From positions 90,841-154,840 of IMG/VR virus record IMGVR_UViG_3300032268_000759: 64,000 nucleotides of DNA; one strand, given 5' to 3'. The notes under the pieces were generated by a model that did not search any database, had not been told where the DNA came from, and saw nothing but the letters and a program-made list of their open reading frames with translations. The stretch is from a virus. The translations under genes were made by a program, and so were the position numbers. Each line of letters starts with the position of its first letter. Within the stretch, counting starts at the first letter, position 1. Of this stretch, positions 33,850 to 40,096 are shown in pieces.

Positions 33850-34311
33850 ATGAGTAAATTTCAATCAACAAAAGTATTTGATGGATACAGTTGTGTATTC
33901 CGTCAATGGAAAGCAGAAGGTACTCATTGTAGATTTCTACATGGTTATGGAGTATCATTTAGAGTATGGTTTGAAGGTGAATTAGATGAACGTAATTGGG
34001 TATGGGATTTTGGAGGCATGAAGCGTGCTAAAGGTACTATTGATGATATGAATCCTAAGCAGTGGATGGACTATATGTTTGACCATACTGTTATTATAGC
34101 AGATGATGATCCTTGTATTGGACTATTTAAGAAAATGCATGTTGAAGATCTTATACAGTTAAGAATAATACCAGCAGTAGGAGCAGAACAATTTGCAAAA
34201 TATATCTATGAAAAATTAAATGTATTTGTTCAAGAAGAAACAGATGGTAGAGTTAAAGTAGCAAGAGTAGAATTTATGGAACATAGTAAAAATACAGCTA
34301 TATATGAGTAA
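33850..34311 (+). CDS. queD: QueD-like 6-carboxytetrahydropterin synthase, HGY variant
   Basis: A 153-residue member of the QueD/PTPS fold, acting on dihydroneopterin triphosphate made by FolE. GTHCRFLHGYGVSFRVW holds the catalytic-type C27 and H31. Where classic QueD has a third zinc His (HGH) there is Y33, and the first zinc His position appears to be F17 (SCVFRQW). VWDFGGMKRAKG and FDHTVIIADDDP are further landmarks. An HGY form is known to me among bacterial QueD-like proteins, so this is a variant family, not decay. Its stop overlaps queE by 8 nt. Confidence 0.8.
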   Translation: MSKFQSTKVFDGYSCVFRQWKAEGTHCRFLHGYGVSFRVWFEGELDERNWVWDFGGMKRAKGTIDDMNPKQWMDYMFDHTVIIADDDPCIGLFKKMHVEDLIQLRIIPAVGAEQFAKYIYEKLNVFVQEETDGRVKVARVEFMEHSKNTAIYE

Positions 34312-35122
34312 AATAAGCACAGACAAGTTACTAATTAGTAGTGACTTTTATTCAGTTCAAGGAGAAGGAATTTCATCTGGTGTACCTTCATACTTCGTTC
34401 GTTTAGGTGTTTGTAATCTAACTTGTGGTATGAGTAGAAAATTCACTAACAACTTAGCTAAAGAACAAACATTACAAGATGGTGAAATATTTAAAGGTGA
34501 TTTAGAATTAGAAGGTAAAGCAACTTGGACTTGTGACTCAACATCTCAATGGTTATGGAGAGGTGAAGATAAAGATTTTCAATATCTAATTGATCAATGG
34601 AAAGAACAAGGTATCTATGAAGATATTTTAGATGGTACTATCCATATTATTTGGACTGGTGGGGAGCCTACAATTAAACAACATCAAGAAGCTATTGCTA
34701 ATTTTCATGAGTATTGGGGTGGATTTAACTCTTATGATGAAATAGAAACTAATGGGACAATAGTAATTGATAGACCATTATTTAGATTACTTGATCAAAT
34801 TAACTGTTCACCTAAATTATCTAACTCAGGTTTAGACGCTAAACAACGTATTAACCCAGATGCTATCAAACGTATAATGGAACATAAGAATTATACATTT
34901 AAGTTTGTTATATCAAATGAAGATGATGTTAGTGAAGTATTCCGTGACTTTGTAATACCATTTAATATACCACTTAAAAATGTAGTTTGTATGCCTGGTT
35001 TAGATAGTCAAACTAATTTTCATGAGCGCACTCAGTTTGTATTAGAGATGGCTAAGAAATATAAATTTAGAGGCTTAACAAGATTACATATCTCAGCTTG
35101 GGATAAAACATTAAACGTATAA
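34304..35122 (+). CDS. queE: QueE-like radical SAM enzyme with split cluster motif
   Basis: A 272-residue 7-carboxy-7-deazaguanine synthase candidate. FYSVQGEG near residue 15 and WTGGEPTIKQ near 115 are QueE landmarks. The cluster Cys are C37 and C41 in GVCNLTC, and C77 in WTCDST. The usual C-x3-C-x2-C is therefore C-x3-C-x35-C, with a 35-residue insertion before the third Cys. C-terminal segments include CSPKLSNSGLD and FKFVISNEDD. It overlaps queD by 8 nt. Function is likely unless the insertion changes specificity. Confidence 0.82.
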   Translation: MSKISTDKLLISSDFYSVQGEGISSGVPSYFVRLGVCNLTCGMSRKFTNNLAKEQTLQDGEIFKGDLELEGKATWTCDSTSQWLWRGEDKDFQYLIDQWKEQGIYEDILDGTIHIIWTGGEPTIKQHQEAIANFHEYWGGFNSYDEIETNGTIVIDRPLFRLLDQINCSPKLSNSGLDAKQRINPDAIKRIMEHKNYTFKFVISNEDDVSEVFRDFVIPFNIPLKNVVCMPGLDSQTNFHERTQFVLEMAKKYKFRGLTRLHISAWDKTLNV

Positions 35123-35125
35123 ATT

Positions 35126-35374
35126 ATGAAAACTCGTATCCATGTCAACCAACATCACATAAGATCTAATAAAACTAAAGGTACTAATCTTCCTGTTATA
35201 ACAGTTAAACAAGGTAAGAAAAATACCTATTGTAATGAGGTTGAAATATTAGGTCCAAGTAAGATAATTTATGGTGGAAATGGATGTGATGCAAAACCTC
35301 TATTAGGATGTGGAGCAAGAGTAGTAATAGAAACAGAAGCAGAAGTAATAATAAAACCTATCAATATTTATTAA
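35126..35374 (+). CDS. small hypothetical protein in the que operon
   Basis: An 82-residue beta-type protein. It has VNQHHIRSNKTKGTNLPVIT at the N-terminus and GGNGCDAKPLLGCGARVVIE near the C-terminus, with three Cys. No membrane segment. Its close packing (3 nt after queE, 1 nt before the next gene) places it in the modification operon. The family is not identified. Confidence 0.6.
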   Translation: MKTRIHVNQHHIRSNKTKGTNLPVITVKQGKKNTYCNEVEILGPSKIIYGGNGCDAKPLLGCGARVVIETEAEVIIKPINIY

Positions 35375-35375
35375 C

Positions 35376-35624
35376 ATGAAACATATATTATATTTTTACA
35401 AAAATGGTTGTGGACCATGTGATGAGATAAAATCAGTTATAGATAAATTATCTGAAACTAATAAAATAGATCGTATTAATATTAATGAGAGAGATACATT
35501 AGCTGATAAACTAAATATAATGTATACTCCAACTTTAGCAATTATTGATTCTGAAGCTAAAAGTATGGTTAAATATGAAGGTTCTAAAAAAATAAAACAG
35601 GTTATAAATGAAAATCTTATATAA
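35376..35624 (+). CDS. thioredoxin/glutaredoxin-like protein 2
   Basis: An 82-residue redox protein with motif NGCGPCDEI near residues 10-18 and a cis-Pro loop MYTPTLAII near 49-57. The CGPC active site is that of classical thioredoxins. It overlaps the HPRT start by 17 nt. Reduction of NrdA is a plausible role. Confidence 0.82.
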   Translation: MKHILYFYKNGCGPCDEIKSVIDKLSETNKIDRININERDTLADKLNIMYTPTLAIIDSEAKSMVKYEGSKKIKQVINENLI

Positions 35625-36132
35625 TAAAGAACAAATACAAACAGCTGTAAATAAAATAGCTTTAGAAATCCATAAAAGGCATTATAACGATCCAAACCCA
35701 CCAGTAATGATCTGTGTGTTAAATGGAGCATTTATGTTTTTTACAGACTTAGTTAAAGCAATAAATATTGATTGTGAAATTGATTTTATGAGAGCTAAAT
35801 CATATGATGATCAACTTCAAACTGAAGTAGTTATAACTAAAGACATTGAAACTGATATAACAGGCAGACATGTTTATCTAATAGATGATATTTTAGATTC
35901 AGGTAATACTTTAAGACATATTATAAAACATTATACTACAAATCCAAGAATATCTCCTGCTTCAATCACTCCAGTAGTGTTATTTAAAAAATGGTCAAGT
36001 GAACTTGATAATTGTTTATATGGCATAGAATTAATTAATGAATCCTGGTTATGTGGTTATGGATTAGATGGACCTAATGGTTTAATGAGAAATAGAGATC
36101 TTATATTTGGCTTTGAGCCAGAAATTGATTAA
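35608..36132 (+). CDS. hpt: hypoxanthine/guanine phosphoribosyltransferase
   Basis: A 174-residue type I phosphoribosyltransferase. The PRPP motif is HVYLIDDILDSGNTL near residue 90. The N-terminal CVLNGAFMFFTDL and DFMRAKSYDD (the HPRT flexible-loop region) and a C-terminal LINESWLCGYGLD fit HPRT. It salvages purine bases to nucleotides. Lying inside the deazaguanine cluster it may raise the GMP/GTP supply for FolE; handling of deazapurine bases is speculation. Confidence 0.88.
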   Translation: MKILYNKEQIQTAVNKIALEIHKRHYNDPNPPVMICVLNGAFMFFTDLVKAINIDCEIDFMRAKSYDDQLQTEVVITKDIETDITGRHVYLIDDILDSGNTLRHIIKHYTTNPRISPASITPVVLFKKWSSELDNCLYGIELINESWLCGYGLDGPNGLMRNRDLIFGFEPEID

Positions 36133-36137
36133 ATTAA
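36106..36137 (+). promoter_or_regulatory. host-type promoter for folE
   Basis: TTTG (36106-36109, followed by GC), 20 nt, TAAATTAA (36130-36137), then a 22-nt leader to the ATG at 36160. It lies inside the end of the HPRT gene. Confidence 0.5.
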
Positions 36138-36159
36138 TATTATAAATAAAGTTATAAAA

Positions 36160-36795
36160 ATGAAGTTATTACCAAAATCAAATGGAAACGTTCCTCGTAC
36201 GGAAGAAGAAATCGAGAATATGATTAAAGAAGCTACTGTACATTATGGTAAGTTCTTAGAAGCAGTAGGTTTTGATTATAAAGCAGATCCTCAAACTATA
36301 GATACACCTAAACGTGTTTCAAAAGCATGGTTAAAAGATTTGATTATAGGATCAGTATCAAATGAACCAAATATTACTACATTTCCTAATGAAGAAAACT
36401 ATGATGGCTTAGTGGTACAAGGTGGAATACCAGTTACATCAATGTGTGCTCATCATAATTTAGCATTTACAGGTTACGCTACAGTAGCATATCTACCTGG
36501 TGAACAAGTAGTTGGTTTAAGTAAGTTAAATCGTATTGTAGAATGGTTTTCTCGTAGACCGCAAATGCAAGAGTCATTAACACAACAAATCCATAACTAT
36601 ATAGCTGAGAAAATGGATTGTAGTTCAGTAGCAGTAAGTATAGCTTGTAAACATACATGTTGTTCACATAGAGGTATTAAACATAATTCAGTAATGACTA
36701 CTAATAAGTTTTCAGGTGCATTTATGGAAAAAGATAATTTAATCCGTGAGGAATTTTTACACGCTATTGAAAAAAATGGTACTAATCTTAAATAA
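36160..36795 (+). CDS. folE: GTP cyclohydrolase I
   Basis: A 211-residue FolE, first enzyme from GTP to 7-deazaguanines. Zinc and catalytic residues are in VTSMCAHHNLAF (Cys and His) and ACKHTCCSHRG (His and Cys), with GEQVVGLSKLNRIVEWFSRR as the family signature. The length matches bacterial FolE (about 220). With QueD, QueE and QueC in the same region, the full GTP-to-preQ0 path is present. Confidence 0.93.
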   Translation: MKLLPKSNGNVPRTEEEIENMIKEATVHYGKFLEAVGFDYKADPQTIDTPKRVSKAWLKDLIIGSVSNEPNITTFPNEENYDGLVVQGGIPVTSMCAHHNLAFTGYATVAYLPGEQVVGLSKLNRIVEWFSRRPQMQESLTQQIHNYIAEKMDCSSVAVSIACKHTCCSHRGIKHNSVMTTNKFSGAFMEKDNLIREEFLHAIEKNGTNLK

Positions 36796-36798
36796 GAT

Positions 36799-37278
36799 AT
36801 GACAGATAAATATATACCGTACATCTCAGAAGTAGAAACATTTAATGCTACTATGGGTAAACCAAATACTTATACACCTAACATCCCAGATGAAAAAGAA
36901 TGGATGTTTGTATATAACTTTATTTTAGAAGAACTTGAAGAATATAAACATGCTTGTGAAACTGGTAATATTGTTGAAGTATTAGATGCTTTATGTGATA
37001 TTACTTATGTAGCGACAGGTAATGGTGTTATGCTGCATGGTTTAAAAGATCAGTTCCAATCTGCATATGCTGAGGTACAAGCCTCAAATATGTCTAAAGC
37101 TTGTAAGACTGAAGAAGAAGCAATTGAAACTGTAAAAATAAGAAGTATAGAACAAGATACAGATTGCCATTATGAAAAAGTAGGTGACTACTGGATTGTG
37201 TATCGTACTCATGATAGAAAAGTAATGAAAAATATAAATTACTTTAGACCTGATTTAAAACAGTTTCTTAATAAATAA
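36799..37278 (+). CDS. MazG-like nucleotide pyrophosphohydrolase
   Basis: A 159-residue all-alpha NTP pyrophosphatase type. The metal-binding helix motif is FILEELEEYKHA (E-x-x-E type) followed by EVLDALCDITYVATGN, and the ASNMSKAC segment is typical of this superfamily. It would trim unwanted (d)NTPs or alarmones. It lies 3 nt after folE and closes the cluster before a strong terminator. The exact substrate is unknown. Confidence 0.8.
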   Translation: MTDKYIPYISEVETFNATMGKPNTYTPNIPDEKEWMFVYNFILEELEEYKHACETGNIVEVLDALCDITYVATGNGVMLHGLKDQFQSAYAEVQASNMSKACKTEEEAIETVKIRSIEQDTDCHYEKVGDYWIVYRTHDRKVMKNINYFRPDLKQFLNK

Positions 37279-37299
37279 TTAAATATATTAAATATTTAG

Positions 37300-37325
37300 A
37301 AGCTTGCCGTTTGGCAAGCTTTTCT
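37300..37325 (+). terminator. intrinsic terminator closing the deazaguanine cluster
   Basis: AAGCTTGCC and GGCAAGCTT form a perfect 9-bp stem with a GTTT loop, followed by TTCTC. Confidence 0.75.
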
Positions 37326-37335
37326 CATTCCATTG

Positions 37336-37351
37336 TAATATTTATGACAAA
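37336..37351 (+). promoter_or_regulatory. candidate late promoter for the third fibre
   Basis: TAATATTTATGACAAA, 30 nt before the 37366 start codon. A structural gene in a replication region having a late-type motif supports the late assignment. Confidence 0.5.
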
Positions 37352-37365
37352 ATAAATCAATTATA

Positions 37366-40041
37366 ATGGCATTAATATTAAGACAAACTAAAGGCGCTCC
37401 ATTGACATATGGTGAATTAGATGGTAATTTAACATATCTTTCTGAATCATATGCAGGATTAAGTGGCTCTAATACATTTAATGGTAATCAAACCATAGTA
37501 GGTAATCTAAATGTATTTGGGTCAGCATCTTTTACATATGTAACATCATCTACTAATGAAATAAGTTCATCAACATTTGGTATTACTATATCAACTCCTA
37601 CAATACGTTATGGTTTATATAATGTTTATGATGTAGGTTCAACTAAAACAACAGCATCATTTGCTTGGGACTCAACTAATAGTTACTGGTTATATCAAAA
37701 AGTTACAGGTTCTGTTACTAGTAGTGCTATATTTTTAACAGGTCCTAAAGGTACAGGAGGTTTAGGAACAGAAGCAAACATTCCACAATATCGTGTCCCT
37801 ATGTCTAATGGTGATCAATCATTAGTAAATTCTAATATATTCACTAGTGGTTCTTTTAATACTATAACAGGTTCAACACTTATATATTCTTTCGCTTCTT
37901 ACTCTACCCCAACATTAGGTACAGGTTCAGGTGGTTTCTTTTTAGGTGGAGACTCAGGATTTTATGGTTTATATATGGGTGTCTCATCATCAGGAACTAC
38001 ATGGATTCAATCTAATAGAAATGATGGTTTAGGATTAGCTTATAATATAGCACTTCAACCAGTTGGAGGTAATGTAAATATAGGTAAATTTAATCCCGCC
38101 ACTACAGGTCCTAAATTAGATATATCAGGTAGTACATTATTAACAGGATCTTTAGATATATTAGGTAATACAGTTATTACAGGTTCATTAATTGTAACAG
38201 GAGGAATAACAGCTACAGCTTCATATGCTTCAAATGCTAACTCATCATCATTTGCTTTAACATCTACAAGTGCGAGTAATGCTAGAACAGCTTCATTTTA
38301 TGATGGTTCAGTTACAAGTTCATCATTTGCTTCTACAGCATCATATGTTTTAAATGCTGTTTCAAGTTCATTTGCAGCTACATCTATATCATCATCATTT
38401 GCAACAACATCATCACTTACATCACAAGCTATAAGTGCTAGTTTTGCTACAACTGCTTCATATATATTAAATGCTGTGAGTTCATCATTTGCTACAACTG
38501 CCTCATTTTTAAGACCATTAAGTCAAAGTGTAGTAAATACAGGTAGTTTAGTAACAAGAAATACAGCAACTACAACAACATTTGCCGCTATTGGTAGATC
38601 AGGTAGTTTATATATTGATTTAAGTGGTGTTGGTCTTAATTACATAGATGGAAATGCTTTATTTATAAGAAACTCAGCTGGTACAACTAATTTAGTAACA
38701 GTATCTGGTAGTAAATTTATGGTTTCAGCTCCAACAGAATTAAGTGGATCTTTATCAATGCGAAGAGCAGATGGTGATGTAGCATTATTTGTTAGTTCAT
38801 CTGTAAGTTCATCTACTAGCACATCAGTTGTAGGAACAACTGCTAGTTTTGATAGTACTATAGCCTTTACTCCAGGTGGTTCTAATACAACAACTTGGGA
38901 TACAAATTTAGATATTTATTATTCAGGTAATTCAGGTAGTGGTCATACTAATCTAAGTCCAGTATCAAGTCAAGCAGCAGATAATGTTGCATATAGTACA
39001 TTTACTATTGTTCTTAATGATGGAGCAGGTACTGGTATTTCATTAACTCCAAGTGGAAGTATACCAAGTAATAAATATACTATATGGATATATGCTTCAG
39101 GTAGTATAAATAAATGGTTTGAAAAAATAGATAATGATATAAGTATTTTAAAATCTTCAGGTTTAACTATAAACATAAATGGAGGTAATACTAATACTCA
39201 ATTAGAAAGTGATTTAATATCAACTGGTTTTGCTGAAACATCTGATCCTAATCCATATACTAATAATATAACTACTATACTTACTATATCATCATCATTT
39301 ACTTCATCATTAATGAATGTTAAAGGTGCAACTATAATAACAGGCTCATTAAATGTAAGTGGTTCAACAAGTTTTGTAGGGACTCATACTTTATCTGGTT
39401 CAAATACTATTATTGGAGATACAGTAATGAGTGGTAGTATTATAATTAGTGGATCAACTACATTTAGAAATAGTATATTTACTGTTACTGGTTCTCAGTT
39501 TTATACTGGTTCATCTGATTTTAAAGGTAGCCAAACAATAACAGGTTCATTAAGATTAACTAGTAATGGTATAGGAACAGGATTATTTATTAATGGTCAA
39601 AAACAATTTAACTATATATCTCTTTTCCATACAGCAAGTATATTACCTACACAAAATGTATCTGGTTCATTTATATATAGTTCTCAAATAACATCAAGTG
39701 GTATATCTGTTGTAAGTGGTAGTAGAATAACATTTGCTAATACAGGTACATACAATATTCAATTCTCAACTCAAATGTATACTCCTACTAATAACACTAA
39801 TGTTTATATTTGGTTTAAAAAGAATGGAACAAATATAGCGAATTCAGCTACACAAATAGATATAGGTACTTCTGATTATGGAGTAGCAGCATGGAACTTT
39901 GTAGATACATTCACCTCAGGTTCATATGCTGAAATAGTATACCAAACTGATCAAAACAATGTTCAATTTCAATATTCTGCATCCTCAGGAAACATACCTG
40001 CAATTCCTTCAATAATAGCAACAGTTACTCAAGTAGCTTAA
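37366..40041 (+). CDS. third tail-fibre-like protein with C1q-like C-terminus
   Basis: An 891-residue structural protein. The N-terminus ALILRQTKGAPLTYGELDGN is a known phage fibre start. Residues about 270-390 are Ser/Ala-rich repeats of the SSSFA(T)TASY type. The middle has GSLN and TGS repeats shared with the fibre at 440. The last 140 residues form a C1q/TNF-like head (NTGTYNIQFSTQMYTPTNN and NVYIWFKKNGTNI). It is isolated from the other tail genes, between two terminators, with a late-type promoter. A host-recognition fibre is the likely role. Confidence 0.75.
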   Translation: MALILRQTKGAPLTYGELDGNLTYLSESYAGLSGSNTFNGNQTIVGNLNVFGSASFTYVTSSTNEISSSTFGITISTPTIRYGLYNVYDVGSTKTTASFAWDSTNSYWLYQKVTGSVTSSAIFLTGPKGTGGLGTEANIPQYRVPMSNGDQSLVNSNIFTSGSFNTITGSTLIYSFASYSTPTLGTGSGGFFLGGDSGFYGLYMGVSSSGTTWIQSNRNDGLGLAYNIALQPVGGNVNIGKFNPATTGPKLDISGSTLLTGSLDILGNTVITGSLIVTGGITATASYASNANSSSFALTSTSASNARTASFYDGSVTSSSFASTASYVLNAVSSSFAATSISSSFATTSSLTSQAISASFATTASYILNAVSSSFATTASFLRPLSQSVVNTGSLVTRNTATTTTFAAIGRSGSLYIDLSGVGLNYIDGNALFIRNSAGTTNLVTVSGSKFMVSAPTELSGSLSMRRADGDVALFVSSSVSSSTSTSVVGTTASFDSTIAFTPGGSNTTTWDTNLDIYYSGNSGSGHTNLSPVSSQAADNVAYSTFTIVLNDGAGTGISLTPSGSIPSNKYTIWIYASGSINKWFEKIDNDISILKSSGLTININGGNTNTQLESDLISTGFAETSDPNPYTNNITTILTISSSFTSSLMNVKGATIITGSLNVSGSTSFVGTHTLSGSNTIIGDTVMSGSIIISGSTTFRNSIFTVTGSQFYTGSSDFKGSQTITGSLRLTSNGIGTGLFINGQKQFNYISLFHTASILPTQNVSGSFIYSSQITSSGISVVSGSRITFANTGTYNIQFSTQMYTPTNNTNVYIWFKKNGTNIANSATQIDIGTSDYGVAAWNFVDTFTSGSYAEIVYQTDQNNVQFQYSASSGNIPAIPSIIATVTQVA

Positions 40042-40059
40042 AAATAAAAATAAAGTAAG

Positions 40060-40091
40060 ATTGGCTCCTTCGGGAGCTTTTCTTATCTTTA
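40060..40091 (+). promoter_or_regulatory. host-type promoter for gp43, predicted leaderless
   Basis: ATTG (40060-40063), 20 nt, TATCTTTA (40084-40091), then 5 nt to the ATG at 40097. The spacer is a UUCG-loop terminator. Confidence 0.55.
40064..40084 (+). terminator. UUCG-loop intrinsic terminator after the third fibre
   Basis: GCTCC-TTCG-GGAGC forms a compact stem with the very stable cUUCGg tetraloop, followed by TTTTCTT. Confidence 0.75.
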
Positions 40092-40096
40092 TTTAT

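Noticed and set aside
40061-40096. N-terminal extension of DNA polymerase to 40061
   Set aside because: It would translate the UUCG terminator and the promoter itself; the ATG at 40097 follows the -7 box by 5 nt and begins family-like sequence.
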